A DNA stretch of 64,000 bases from JABMQW01 sp964439935 (lineage in GTDB: Bacteria; Fidelibacterota; Marinisomatia; Marinisomatales; TCS56), in the NCBI GenBank assembly GCA_964439935.1, contig CAYTPW010000016.1:1-64000 (forward strand), written 5' to 3'. The notes beneath the pieces were generated by a model that saw only the letters and a program-made list of their open reading frames with translations, had not been told where the DNA came from and made no database searches. This document shows, piece by piece, positions 1 to 9,643 of this stretch (position 1 is its first letter; every line of letters starts with the position of its first letter). A program made the translations under genes and the position numbers.

Positions 1-1
1 G

Positions 2-196
2 ATTAACACGATCCACCATATTGATGGCAGTGGTGATGAAGGCTGGAATTCCATTACCAATTCCCGGCAGCTTGTTGTGAGTGGGATTTATATCGCTCAT
101 TTTGAAGTAACAGAAGATATAGTTGCCTCAAGTACCGGAAAAACAATATTTAAAAAAGGTGATTCCGCGTTCCGGAAGTTCATCATAATTCGATGA
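2..196 (+). CDS. C-terminal end of a surface protein (5' truncated)
   Basis: An open frame enters from the left edge and stops at TGA 194-196, giving the last 64 residues of a protein. The tail reads GWNSITNSRQLVVSGIYIAH and ends in FRKFIIIR. This matches the end of the large surface protein encoded near 61.9 kb (FWNLRSINNQEVAPGLYIYV, ending KFAVVR): a FlgD-Ig-like strand pattern W-N...Q..V..G.YI followed by KF..(I/V)R. It is therefore probably the C-terminal sorting or anchoring end of an exported protein of the same class. The N-terminus and function are outside the window. It is followed by a gap of about 100 bases before the next gene on the same strand. Confidence 0.7.
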   Translation: MNTIHHIDGSGDEGWNSITNSRQLVVSGIYIAHFEVTEDIVASSTGKTIFKKGDSAFRKFIIIR

Positions 197-300
197 GTAT
201 TTTCAACCATTTGGAATTATCCCTTGTACGCTATTTTCATTATTTCTATCTTATAGCGATAAATAGCTATTTCAAATAGTGAATAAATGAAGGAGTGAAA

Positions 301-2652
301 ATGAGAAAAACGTTAATACTTTCTTTAATAACCCTATTTGCTGCAAATCTACTGCAGGCAGAATGGGTATACGACAGTGAATTTATGGCAGGTGCTTCGC
401 CACATGGAGCTATCATAGATGCCAACGGGAGAATTTGGGTTGGCTATTATGGTTATAGCGACACGTTGGGGTTACCGACAGACACGATACCGATCAAGCC
501 GATCTATGTGTACGAACCAGATGGCAGTCAGGCATCCTTTTCACCAATTCAAATGTTGGATTTTTCCGATGGTCGAATTGACACGATGTGGAATGGCTGT
601 CGCGGTATTGGTTTAGATCATAATGGAAACATCCTGTACTCTGCTTACAATGACGTTTGGCAGATCAACTATCAGACGGGTGAGGCGATTGGCGCGTTGT
701 ACGATTTCCCCGGTTCTGTTACTGAAGCAGCCACGACGGATGAAGGTTACATGTTTGTGACGATGGTTGTTCCGGCTGGAAACCCGATCTGGGTATTTGA
801 TATTTCCCTGGATCTGCCGGATGACTATTTAGGAGCTGCCGTAGACTGGGGTGATGGACTTGTGAACACCCTGTTTGATGGCGACAATACGGCCATCAGC
901 CGGACTGTGGCAGTGTCCGCCGACGGAAAGGACCTGTATCATGGCAGGATCTATGGTGGGACGCACAACAATGGTGTCTTCCACTACTACAGCGAAGATG
1001 GACCGGAAGGTACCTATGAAGTTGTAGACATTCTGTACAACGAAGTCATGTGGGGTCAGATTCTGGACTGGGGTCCGGACAGTACACTCTGGGTTGGAAC
1101 TTACTGGGATGTAGGAGCAGGTGATTTCACCGGTTGGTATGCGTTAGATCCAACAGCGAATTTCCAGGTTGTAGGATCGATTGGAACTGGTGGTACGATT
1201 GGTGGATTTGTTGCTGGTGAGGCAGCTGGTGATACGATCTGGGCTCCCCGTGGAGTAACCTTCTCGGCCGATGGATTAACTGCCTATGCCTGTGATTATG
1301 ACGGTGGTAGAATCCTGAAATTCACCGAAGACGGTAATCCGGCACCAGCAGCACCGGTACAGACTCCACCGACCGTTACTGCATGGAATTACGACAGTGA
1401 ATTTATGGCAGGTGCTTCGCCACATGGAGCTATCATAGATGCCAACGGGAGAATTTGGGTTGGCTATTATGGTTATAGCGACACGTTGGGGTTACCGACA
1501 GACACGATACCGATCAAGCCGATCTATGTGTACGAACCAGATGGCAGTCAGGCATCCTTTTCACCAATTCAAATGTTGGATTTTTCCGATGGTCGAATTG
1601 ACACGATGTGGAATGGCTGTCGCGGTATTGGTTTAGATCATAATGGAAACATCCTGTACTCTGCTTACAATGACGTTTGGCAGATCAACTATCAGACGGG
1701 TGAGGCGATTGGCGCGTTGTACGATTTCCCCGGTTCTGTTACTGAAGCAGCCACGACGGATGAAGGTTACATGTTTGTGACGATGGTTGTTCCGGCTGGA
1801 AACCCGATCTGGGTATTTGATATTTCCCTGGATCTGCCGGATGACTATTTAGGAGCTGCCGTAGACTGGGGTGATGGACTTGTGAACACCCTGTTTGATG
1901 GCGACAATACGGCCATCAGCCGGACTGTGGCAGTGTCCGCCGACGGAAAGGACCTGTATCATGGCAGGATCTATGGTGGGACGCACAACAATGGTGTCTT
2001 CCACTACTACAGCGAAGATGGACCGGAAGGTACCTATGAAGTTGTAGACATTCTGTACAACGAAGTCATGTGGGGTCAGATTCTGGACTGGGGTCCGGAC
2101 AGTACACTCTGGGTTGGAACTTACTGGGATGTAGGAGCAGGTGATTTCACCGGTTGGTATGCGTTAGATCCAACAGCGAATTTCCAGGTTGTAGGATCGA
2201 TTGGAACTGGTGGTACGATTGGTGGATTTGTTGCTGGTGGAGCAGTTGGTGATACGGTCTGGGCTCCCCGTGGAGTGACCTTCTCAGCCGACGGCCAAAC
2301 AGCCTATGCCTGTGATTATGACGGTGGCAGAATCCTGAAATTCACAGCTGTAGGCGCGTCGATTGACGATGATGTTGTTTCAGTGCCTAAGCAATTCAGG
2401 TTGCACCAGAACTATCCGAATCCATTCAACCCGACTACCAACATCACATTCGAATTGTACAATGCCGGTCATGTTAGTTTGACCGTGTATGACATGCTGG
2501 GTCGTGAAGTTGCAGTACTGGTTAATGGAGAAATGCCGATTGGTCAACACTATGTGAGTTTCAATGCTCGTGATTTCGCATCGGGAGTATATATTTATGC
2601 ACTTAGATCAGGCCAGTTGATGGAAACAAGACGGATGACTTTGGTTAAATAA
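301..2652 (+). CDS. Secreted duplicated beta-propeller-like protein with T9SS tail
   Basis: The protein has 783 residues. I chose ATG 301 over the in-frame GTG at 295 because AGGAG (291-295) lies five bases upstream of the ATG and overlaps the GTG. It begins with a signal peptide (MRKTLILSLITLFAANLLQA). Two halves follow, about residues 23-362 and 363-700, nearly identical to each other; each contains strand-rich motifs such as GAIIDANGRIWVG and GVTFSADGLTAYACDYDGGR, typical of NHL/SMP-30-like propeller blades. The last about 80 residues are a T9SS type A-like domain starting LHQNYPNPFNPTT and ending RRMTLVK. It is likely exported to the cell surface. No catalytic residues are recognised, so the substrate or partner is unknown. 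The duplication is described separately. Confidence 0.88.
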   Translation: MRKTLILSLITLFAANLLQAEWVYDSEFMAGASPHGAIIDANGRIWVGYYGYSDTLGLPTDTIPIKPIYVYEPDGSQASFSPIQMLDFSDGRIDTMWNGCRGIGLDHNGNILYSAYNDVWQINYQTGEAIGALYDFPGSVTEAATTDEGYMFVTMVVPAGNPIWVFDISLDLPDDYLGAAVDWGDGLVNTLFDGDNTAISRTVAVSADGKDLYHGRIYGGTHNNGVFHYYSEDGPEGTYEVVDILYNEVMWGQILDWGPDSTLWVGTYWDVGAGDFTGWYALDPTANFQVVGSIGTGGTIGGFVAGEAAGDTIWAPRGVTFSADGLTAYACDYDGGRILKFTEDGNPAPAAPVQTPPTVTAWNYDSEFMAGASPHGAIIDANGRIWVGYYGYSDTLGLPTDTIPIKPIYVYEPDGSQASFSPIQMLDFSDGRIDTMWNGCRGIGLDHNGNILYSAYNDVWQINYQTGEAIGALYDFPGSVTEAATTDEGYMFVTMVVPAGNPIWVFDISLDLPDDYLGAAVDWGDGLVNTLFDGDNTAISRTVAVSADGKDLYHGRIYGGTHNNGVFHYYSEDGPEGTYEVVDILYNEVMWGQILDWGPDSTLWVGTYWDVGAGDFTGWYALDPTANFQVVGSIGTGGTIGGFVAGGAVGDTVWAPRGVTFSADGQTAYACDYDGGRILKFTAVGASIDDDVVSVPKQFRLHQNYPNPFNPTTNITFELYNAGHVSLTVYDMLGREVAVLVNGEMPIGQHYVSFNARDFASGVYIYALRSGQLMETRRMTLVK
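370..1219 (+). repeat. 850-bp direct repeat, copy 1
   Basis: Reading line by line, 370-1219 is identical to 1390-2239, an offset of 1020 bases, or 340 codons. From base 1220 to the end of the unit (about 1325) the copies differ at about a dozen sites. Both copies lie in frame inside one gene. Confidence 0.93.
1390..2239 (+). repeat. 850-bp direct repeat, copy 2
   Basis: Second copy of the repeat at 370-1219. The divergent 3' part of the unit continues from 2240 (GGAGCAGTTGG here, where copy 1 has GAGGCAGCTGG) to about 2345. The perfect identity ends abruptly at its 3' boundary. Confidence 0.93.
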
Positions 2653-2674
2653 TAGCATAATCTGCATTATGTGA

Positions 2675-2709
2675 AAAGAGCCCCTTTCGCAGGGGCTCTT
2701 TTTATTTTT
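2675..2709 (+). terminator. Rho-independent terminator
   Basis: AAAGAGCCCCT (2675-2685), loop TTCGC and AGGGGCTCTTT (2691-2701) form a perfect 11-bp stem, followed by a T-rich run (TTTATTTTT). It lies 22 bases after the stop of the duplicated propeller gene and separates it from the TolB-like gene. Confidence 0.93.
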
Positions 2710-2785
2710 AGGGCGGATTACCTTATCGATTTAGCTGTAATTTCAGATTAGTTGTAGAGTAAATAAAAAAATAATTGGTGTTGAT

Positions 2786-3721
2786 ATGAAACAGATTTTA
2801 CTGGTCCTCCCCCTACTGGGATTGATTCTCGCAGCAAACCCTGATGCCGTAGAAAAAATTGGCTCCCCATTGCTGCTGATTGAATCTGAAACCTATTTTA
2901 TGGATCCGCTCTGGTCACCTGACGGTTCACAGTTAGCCTTTACCGGCAGTAATTACAGCGGGATATACCTGCTCACTATAAAAGGTAAAGAATTAAAATC
3001 GATTTCCACCAATTCATCGGCCGGCTTTGGAATGAGTTGGTCACATGCCGGTGATTATATTGCCGCCCGGATATCAAAATTTGAGAATAAACGGCGCTAT
3101 AACACCATTGCCATCTATGCCGTTAATGATGGTTCCGAAACGCTATTATCGGACTATCAAACCAGGCTGCCGGGGACACCGCGCTGGGCGACCGGAGACC
3201 GGATCGTCTATCTGACCGGGTCGAGTAAATACCACACTTACAATATTCCGGCTCGCGCTACTGTAAATCCGGCCTTAGATGAGACGGTCATATATGTACG
3301 ACATAACAAGCTATTTACCCGGCATGTTCTGTCGGAGCGGGAAACCAGGATCGCTGCACAAGCGGGTGAAATCACTGATTTGGCCGTGGCACCAAATGGC
3401 TCCAAGCTGGCTTATAAGGTCTACGGCGGTGACTTGTGGATTTCTGATATTGATGGAAATAATCCAGTCAATTTGGGAATTGGACACGAACCATCCTGGA
3501 ATCCAACCAGCGATAAAATCACTTTTATGGTTAACAATGATGATGGACATAATTTTATCAGTTCAGATGTATTTGTAGTTAACGTCGACGGGACCGGACT
3601 GGTAAACCTGACCGCTACAGCCGATATTCTGGAGATGCACCCGGATTGGTCCCCGGATGGGAAATGGATCGCATACGATACCTACGATGATGGACGAATC
3701 TGGCTGCAGGAGGTGCGATGA
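2786..3721 (+). CDS. TolB-like PD40 beta-propeller protein, exported
   Basis: This 311-residue protein starts with a signal peptide (MKQILLVLPLLGLILAANP). It carries about six WD40-like PD40 repeats of the TolB type, for example DPLWSPDGSQLAFTG, SWNPTSDKITFMV and HPDWSPDGKWIAYD. It lacks the N-terminal alpha/beta domain of genuine TolB, so it is a TolB-like propeller rather than the Tol-Pal component. Its stop codon overlaps the ATG of the downstream amidase (ATGA at 3718-3721), so the two are translationally coupled and probably work on the same envelope process. No Shine-Dalgarno is obvious before ATG 2786. Binding partner unknown. Confidence 0.85.
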   Translation: MKQILLVLPLLGLILAANPDAVEKIGSPLLLIESETYFMDPLWSPDGSQLAFTGSNYSGIYLLTIKGKELKSISTNSSAGFGMSWSHAGDYIAARISKFENKRRYNTIAIYAVNDGSETLLSDYQTRLPGTPRWATGDRIVYLTGSSKYHTYNIPARATVNPALDETVIYVRHNKLFTRHVLSERETRIAAQAGEITDLAVAPNGSKLAYKVYGGDLWISDIDGNNPVNLGIGHEPSWNPTSDKITFMVNNDDGHNFISSDVFVVNVDGTGLVNLTATADILEMHPDWSPDGKWIAYDTYDDGRIWLQEVR

Positions 3722-6231
3722 TGAACAGGGTTAAATTACATAAATTATTATTCGCTTTATTGATCCTGATATCTTTCTCTTTCTCACAGGTCACCGGGCT
3801 ATCAGGCTGGGATATCTGGATCGATGCCGGCCACAGCCAGAATGCTAATATGGGAATTTATAATTACGCGGAAGCGTGGAAAAATTTACGTGTAGCATTG
3901 AATATAGAGGATTTATTGCTTACTATGACTGATATTGATGCGGTTGGAATGACACGCCGCGATGATCAGGTATATGTTGGTCTAACAGAACGCTGTAATA
4001 TGGCCAATAACTGGGGTGCCTCCTGGTTTCATTCCCTCCACAGTGATGCCGGTGGCTCAACGTCCAATAGCACTTTGTTGCTGTGGGGGCAGCTGGCCAA
4101 CGGTAATCCGGATCCACCAGTCGGTGGCGAAGCAATGTCGGATATAATGATCGATTTGCTGACCCGAGGTATGCGAACCTACACAGTTTATGGCTCAATT
4201 GGAGACTGCAGTTTTTATGGTTGTTCAGGTACCGGTCCCTATCTGGCTGTAAATCGACAGACCAATATGCCTTCCGAACTCAGCGAAGCCGGTTTTCACA
4301 CCAATCCGCGACAGAACCAGTTGAATATGAATGCGGAATGGAAACGCCTGGAAGCCTGGACTTTTTTCTGGTCGATTCTGAAATTCCATAATATTACTCG
4401 ACCGACTGTTGGGATACTGGCTGGGATTATCACTGACGTGGAATCGGAAGTACCGATCAATGGGGCAGTGGCATCAGTTAACGGCCTGACCTATACGACT
4501 GATACCTATGCTTCTGTTTTCCACCAATACTCTAATGACCCTGACCAATTACATAATGGCTTCTATTATTTTGAAGATTTGCCTAATACAGCTCTTGAAG
4601 TAATTGTCGCGGCACCGGACTATTATCCGGATACGTTCATGGTGACAATTTCCGATACCTTCTTTACCTTTCAGGATGCTCAGCTGCTATCTAGTGCTTC
4701 TCCCTTTGTGACTCATACTATTCCGGAAGAAGGTGAATTAGCTTACCCTGCCTGGGATCCGATACAGATTAATTTCAACCGGGAGATGAATACCGGTTCA
4801 GTGGAGACTGCCTTTGTCATTCAACCGCTAACGACCGGCGAATTCAGTTGGTCCTTTGGTAATACACTGTTGAGCTTTCTTCCCGACAGCATGGAATTCG
4901 TAACCGATTATTCAGTCACAATCCTCGAAACAGCGACTGATGTGTACGGACATCCTTTCGATGGTGATGGCGATGGCCAGCCGGGTGGTAGCTTCGTATT
5001 GAATTTTAGATCGAGTGTAAGCGATATTTTTGCTCCTGTTATATCAGAGATGTACCCGCCTAGGACGTCTTCCAATATAGAACTGCTCCCGATCGTGACG
5101 CTTGCATTTGATGAAGAGATCGTCAATCTTGAACTGTTACCGAATATTTTTCATCTTGAGCGCTTCGTCACATCTACAGACTTGACCGGACAACTTGAAC
5201 ATTATCTGGTTGGTGATCAGACTGTAGTATCCTTTTTCCCGGACGAATTACTGAATCCTTCGGAGGTTTATATTACCCGGCTGGAACCAGGATTGGAGGA
5301 TGATTTTGAGAATGTCATAACTGGTCAGTACAACATTAGTTTCCAAACCGGTAATACGGGCTGGGACATATCTGGTATTGATGATTTTGAATCGGGTGTT
5401 TTGACATATTGGTGGGATCCCGCTCAAAGTGGCAGTACTACTGGTACAATTCCTCAGAATACGACAAGGGTAATTAATAGCTCCTATATAAATCACCTCA
5501 CAAACAGTACTCAGGCGATGGAGCTTCAATATAGCTGGGATCAAACAGCCGGAGAATGGCTGATTCGAGAATATCTCGGTTCCGGGCCACCTCGAGATGT
5601 CCGCTTTAACGATAGTTATTCCCTTCAAGTCTATATTTTTGGTGACGGCAACGGCAATCAATTCCGTTTCGCGGTCGATGATAATAATGTCTCCGGTAAT
5701 GCTGCTGATCATGAGGTGAGTCCCTGGTATACCATCGATTGGCATGGGTGGAAATTGGTCACCTGGGATATGCAGAATGATGGGACCGGGAACTGGTTGG
5801 GTGATGGCAATCTTGACGGTAATATGCGCTTCGACAGTATTCAATTAACCTATACGCCCGGGAATCCGACAACTGGGAGCCTGGTATTTGATGATTTAAG
5901 GATCGTACAGGATCTGATAATGCAAACAGAGACTTCTTTAACAAGTCTCCCTCGGGATTATAATCTATCGCAGAACTACCCCAATCCTTTTAACCCGGAA
6001 ACCTCGATTGAATACAGTCTACCAAGATCTGAAATGGTTTTTCTGGCGGTGTACAACCTTATCGGTGAGCACATAATTACCCTGGTGAACGATTATCAAT
6101 CTGCCGGTGCGCACCAGGTACGCTGGAATGGGCTTAACCGTTTGGATCAACCTGTTTCCAGTGGAGTATATATTTATACTTTCAAGACCGGTGAAAGCTT
6201 GATATCCAAGCGAATGTTGCTGTTAAAATAG
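3718..6231 (+). CDS. Secreted modular N-acetylmuramoyl-L-alanine amidase (Amidase_3) with T9SS tail
   Basis: Predicted to cut the amide bond between MurNAc and the stem peptide of peptidoglycan. Residues 1-24 are a signal peptide. The Amidase_3 domain spans about 31-225 with zinc ligands H39 (in IDAGHS), E52 and H108 (SLHSD) and the catalytic Glu at E190 (SELSEAGFHTN). Next come two Ig-like/Big_5 modules (about 325-545, including DGDGDGQPGG), a jelly-roll-like module (about 550-735, with LIREYLGSGPPRDVRF) and a T9SS tail (QNYPNPFNPETS, ending KRMLLLK). The start may be ATG 3718 or 3721; AGGAGG at 3708-3713 suits 3721 slightly better. The convergent GHL10 gene has the same accessory modules in the same order. 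Its natural target could be the cell's own wall or a competitor's. Confidence 0.88.
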   Translation: MMNRVKLHKLLFALLILISFSFSQVTGLSGWDIWIDAGHSQNANMGIYNYAEAWKNLRVALNIEDLLLTMTDIDAVGMTRRDDQVYVGLTERCNMANNWGASWFHSLHSDAGGSTSNSTLLLWGQLANGNPDPPVGGEAMSDIMIDLLTRGMRTYTVYGSIGDCSFYGCSGTGPYLAVNRQTNMPSELSEAGFHTNPRQNQLNMNAEWKRLEAWTFFWSILKFHNITRPTVGILAGIITDVESEVPINGAVASVNGLTYTTDTYASVFHQYSNDPDQLHNGFYYFEDLPNTALEVIVAAPDYYPDTFMVTISDTFFTFQDAQLLSSASPFVTHTIPEEGELAYPAWDPIQINFNREMNTGSVETAFVIQPLTTGEFSWSFGNTLLSFLPDSMEFVTDYSVTILETATDVYGHPFDGDGDGQPGGSFVLNFRSSVSDIFAPVISEMYPPRTSSNIELLPIVTLAFDEEIVNLELLPNIFHLERFVTSTDLTGQLEHYLVGDQTVVSFFPDELLNPSEVYITRLEPGLEDDFENVITGQYNISFQTGNTGWDISGIDDFESGVLTYWWDPAQSGSTTGTIPQNTTRVINSSYINHLTNSTQAMELQYSWDQTAGEWLIREYLGSGPPRDVRFNDSYSLQVYIFGDGNGNQFRFAVDDNNVSGNAADHEVSPWYTIDWHGWKLVTWDMQNDGTGNWLGDGNLDGNMRFDSIQLTYTPGNPTTGSLVFDDLRIVQDLIMQTETSLTSLPRDYNLSQNYPNPFNPETSIEYSLPRSEMVFLAVYNLIGEHIITLVNDYQSAGAHQVRWNGLNRLDQPVSSGVYIYTFKTGESLISKRMLLLK

Positions 6232-6268
6232 GAAGCGGTAAGCTTAAGGAAGATCTAGAACCAACTTC

Positions 6269-9200
6269 TTACTTCAATAGTAACATCCTGATCTGTTGAC
6301 TTGATCGACCATCTGATAAGCGGCAGATATAGATACCGGATGATACCTGATTTCCGTTGTCGTGCTTCCCATCCCAGATGACTGTATATGAACCGGCCGG
6401 GATAAATCCATAGTAAAGCGTTTTCACTGCTCGCCCCAGAATATCATAGACAATTAGAGCCAGCTCACCGTCAACCGCGGTTTCATAGTGAATTGAGGTT
6501 ACGGGATTGAATGGATTAGGGAAATTCTGTTTTAACCGTAAAGATCCTGGCACCTGTGTAATGTCCGGATCAGTATGCAAATTGCTGGTTTTCCGGATGA
6601 TCCGGTAATTATCAAAATAAAGGACGCCACTTGGGGTTCCACTGATCGGATCGTAGGTTATTTGGAAACTATCGGTTCGCAATGTTCCTTCCAATATTTC
6701 ATTCCCTAACCAGGAGCCAACCGGACCGGATCCCAGATCCCAGCTGATTAGTTTCCAGCCGACCCAGTCAATTTCGATCCACTCACTTACTTCATGATAG
6801 TCGCCCGCGGTAGCCGGCAGGTTTTCATCCAGCGCAAAGCGGAAATAATTATGGCTTCCATCACCATAGATGTAGCACTGGAGCGTGTACGATGTATCGA
6901 ATTCAACTTCTCGTGGTGGTCCGCCGGATAGATATTCGCGGATCAGATGTGCCGACGCACCGGTATCCCAAACGTAATTCAAGCGTGCCGATTTTCGGGG
7001 AATCGTCCCTGGCAGATAATACTGTGAACTTAATTCAAAACTGGTTCCGGCGAGGTGACCAGTTGTGGAACCACTATAACCCGGATCAGCCCAGTTACCG
7101 GTAATGGAGCTGAATTTATCGATTATGATAATTTCTTCATACTGCAGCGCTTCGGTTGAAAAGGAAATACTCACAGGATCCATTGCGTTTCCATTGTCAT
7201 CTTCAATCGAGCCGTCTAAGGATAATATGTATCCAGTATTGGGCTGAAATGTTCCAGCATCCGGAATAAGAGTCAGCACTGATTTTTCATTAGACTCGGT
7301 GAAAATATAATCGAGATCGATTGGCTGGCCATTGGTCGAGATCTGGAATGATGATAGACTCACAGAACTCATAGAGATAACCTCATCGAACACAATATTC
7401 ACTACATCTCCGATTTCCAGGTTGTTGGTGGAACCATCCAGTAAAAGATTACTCTGGAATACAACTGGACCGTGGATATCCATATCTTCAGTCACGAAAT
7501 TCAAGCTAAATTCATCGCCCGGCATACCATCACCATTACCATCAATCGCTTTTCCATTGATATCGGTAAGGGTTGGCGCGATAGTAACTGTATATTCTGT
7601 AGCATAGTCCAGATTATAATACAGATTCATATCGACCTGTTTATGGTCTAATGACCAGACCAGGCTAAAACCCATATCAGGCACGATTGAAAATGCGTCG
7701 ATAGCGTTATCGACATTCATAGTTTTTGAGAAATCGATTTCTACCGAAATATTCACCTGGACAGTATCATCTTCTTCAGGATAATTACTTAGTATGACCG
7801 GAGCAAATGATGGGATTGAATCGCTCGTAACCATATTGGATGGGACAGATTCATTCCAGTAACGATTGGACTGGGTGGCAAAATAGACATATTCACCGTT
7901 GTAATCCTGGATTCCGGTGAAATGATCTACAAACTGATAGGTAGACTCGCCAAAACTGATATCAATAATATCGTCGCTAGCTGGTTCCAATGAATCATCT
8001 TCTGATCGATAGATAATAAACCAATTATTCTCCGCACTATCCGAAGGAACAACTTCAATGGTGTAAGTAAGCGAATCATTTCGGGTTAGGGATAATGTCG
8101 GAGGAGCCGGCTCAACGCTATTTGCCGCTATATTTTCCGGATTTTTAGTCTTTCTTGCAAAAAAAGTCTCCCCGGCGGTATTCCAATAATCATGATATTC
8201 CCATGATCCATAACTGAAAAACTGGAATCCGTCTACCCAGGGAATTGTACGGCAGGCATTAATAACACTGGGATGATTATTCCAGGCATTGTTATCATCA
8301 AATCGATAGGATCCTGGACCGACCGAGAAAATTTGTTGATCTTGAATACCAGGTTGAATATAGTCACTCCAGCAGCTCGGACAATCATTGACCAGCATAC
8401 CCAGGAATCCCAGTGAGGAGGTCCAGTGGTAATGCATTGGTGTCAGTTGTTCGACTGAGCCTTCGTTGAACCATTTGGCCGCATCCTGGTACACACTGCC
8501 GTAGCCCTGCCAGCCGGACCAGTTGTATTTACCCAGGGCAGCTACTGAGAGCCGAACGTGAGGTTTGACAGCCTGGATGGAATCATGCAGCATCTCCACG
8601 AAAGTGGTTACACTGCTGCGCCACCAATCTTCCCAGCTTGAGTAGCCGGCTGGAACGCCGCCGGAATAGGGATGGTTCACATCATATAGATAACGACCGC
8701 TACGATTGGTCTCCAATGCACTTATCTGATCATCACTAATCATTCCATCCAACTGGCTTTCCTGTTCGATTTGACTCAATCTACTGCGCAGACCGTTGGT
8801 ATATTCATTCCAGCGGATATAGTCCAGATGAAGACCATCGATATCGTAGTTGCTGACAATTTCCATAGCTACATCACGGGTGTATTCACGGACTGCGGAC
8901 AGACCCGGAGATAATGCCCTGCTTTCAGACATTGGGATAGCATCACGATCAATGCAAACCCATTCTGGGTGTTCGGCTGCCGGTGCTCCGGCATGGGTGG
9001 AAGAAGCATGGAAAACGTTAAACCAGGCATGAACCTCTATGCCCCGCAAATGGGCTTCTTCAATTACATATGCCAGTGGATCATAACCGGGATCGCTGTA
9101 ACCGGCGTAGGAGCCCCATGGTTCGTAGGAAGAATTGTAATAAGCCGTACCACTTTGCCGCACCTGCCAGAGGACAGCATTCATATTAGCGGCTACATGG

Positions 9201-9367
9201 TTATCCAGGATTTCCCGAATCAGGGCTTTATTTTCATCCGCTGACCAGGAACTGTGAATATGCTCCCAGGTAATAACCCAGGTAGACCGGAATTCTGAAT
9301 TATCCGATTGGCCCCAGCCTGTTACTGTCAGTGCTGCTATTAAAATTAAACTGCTTACTTTGTTCAT
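6269..9367 (-). CDS. Secreted GHL10/DigH-like family 10 glycosylhydrolase with T9SS tail
   Basis: 1032 residues. The signal peptide (MNKVSSLILIAALTVTGWGQ) is followed by a GHL10 (former DUF187) TIM-barrel over about 24-400: EFRSTWVITWEHI, AYVIEEAHLRGIEVHAWFN and DIDGLHLDYIRW, whose Asp residues (177, 182) sit where this family carries its conserved acidic residues. E. coli DigH (YddW) of this family cleaves peptide-free peptidoglycan glycans. After an FN3-like stretch come two Big_5 modules (about 520-740, DGNGDGMPGD), a jelly-roll-like module (about 745-925, LIREYLSGGPPREVEF) and the T9SS tail (QNFPNPFNPVTS, ending RMLLLK). It converges on the amidase gene with 37 bases between the stop codons. 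The substrate is inferred from family and context. Confidence 0.86.
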   Translation of the reverse strand: MNKVSSLILIAALTVTGWGQSDNSEFRSTWVITWEHIHSSWSADENKALIREILDNHVAANMNAVLWQVRQSGTAYYNSSYEPWGSYAGYSDPGYDPLAYVIEEAHLRGIEVHAWFNVFHASSTHAGAPAAEHPEWVCIDRDAIPMSESRALSPGLSAVREYTRDVAMEIVSNYDIDGLHLDYIRWNEYTNGLRSRLSQIEQESQLDGMISDDQISALETNRSGRYLYDVNHPYSGGVPAGYSSWEDWWRSSVTTFVEMLHDSIQAVKPHVRLSVAALGKYNWSGWQGYGSVYQDAAKWFNEGSVEQLTPMHYHWTSSLGFLGMLVNDCPSCWSDYIQPGIQDQQIFSVGPGSYRFDDNNAWNNHPSVINACRTIPWVDGFQFFSYGSWEYHDYWNTAGETFFARKTKNPENIAANSVEPAPPTLSLTRNDSLTYTIEVVPSDSAENNWFIIYRSEDDSLEPASDDIIDISFGESTYQFVDHFTGIQDYNGEYVYFATQSNRYWNESVPSNMVTSDSIPSFAPVILSNYPEEDDTVQVNISVEIDFSKTMNVDNAIDAFSIVPDMGFSLVWSLDHKQVDMNLYYNLDYATEYTVTIAPTLTDINGKAIDGNGDGMPGDEFSLNFVTEDMDIHGPVVFQSNLLLDGSTNNLEIGDVVNIVFDEVISMSSVSLSSFQISTNGQPIDLDYIFTESNEKSVLTLIPDAGTFQPNTGYILSLDGSIEDDNGNAMDPVSISFSTEALQYEEIIIIDKFSSITGNWADPGYSGSTTGHLAGTSFELSSQYYLPGTIPRKSARLNYVWDTGASAHLIREYLSGGPPREVEFDTSYTLQCYIYGDGSHNYFRFALDENLPATAGDYHEVSEWIEIDWVGWKLISWDLGSGPVGSWLGNEILEGTLRTDSFQITYDPISGTPSGVLYFDNYRIIRKTSNLHTDPDITQVPGSLRLKQNFPNPFNPVTSIHYETAVDGELALIVYDILGRAVKTLYYGFIPAGSYTVIWDGKHDNGNQVSSGIYICRLSDGRSSQQIRMLLLK

Positions 9368-9643
9368 AAAAATATCTTCCTGTTTGGCATTTAATGTATA
9401 ATAATGGAATCTTTCTGGTCACCGTTATTTTGATACGCAAATTTAAACTTTACAGTTGCTGGGTTACTATGGTTTTTAGCACATCAATACTGTCGTTAAT
9501 CCCGATCCTCGTCTGTTTTGTCTATCGGAATATTTTAGTAATTTCGCCGCTGATCTTTGCTAAAAATTTATCATGAATCAGAATCGTTTTGAATACAAGC
9601 TGATGATATTATCTAAAAGTGAAACTGATAGGAATTAATCGAA

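Noticed and set aside
5248..5844. 198-codon minus-strand frame inside the amidase gene
   Set aside because: It lies opposite the well-supported jelly-roll module of the amidase and reads as a codon-bias shadow with no domain.
9394..9576. 60-codon plus-strand frame between the GHL10 gene and htpG
   Set aside because: No ribosome site, composition unlike neighbouring genes, and it fills what should be a divergent promoter region. The hydrophobic residues look like a chance result of AT-rich sequence.
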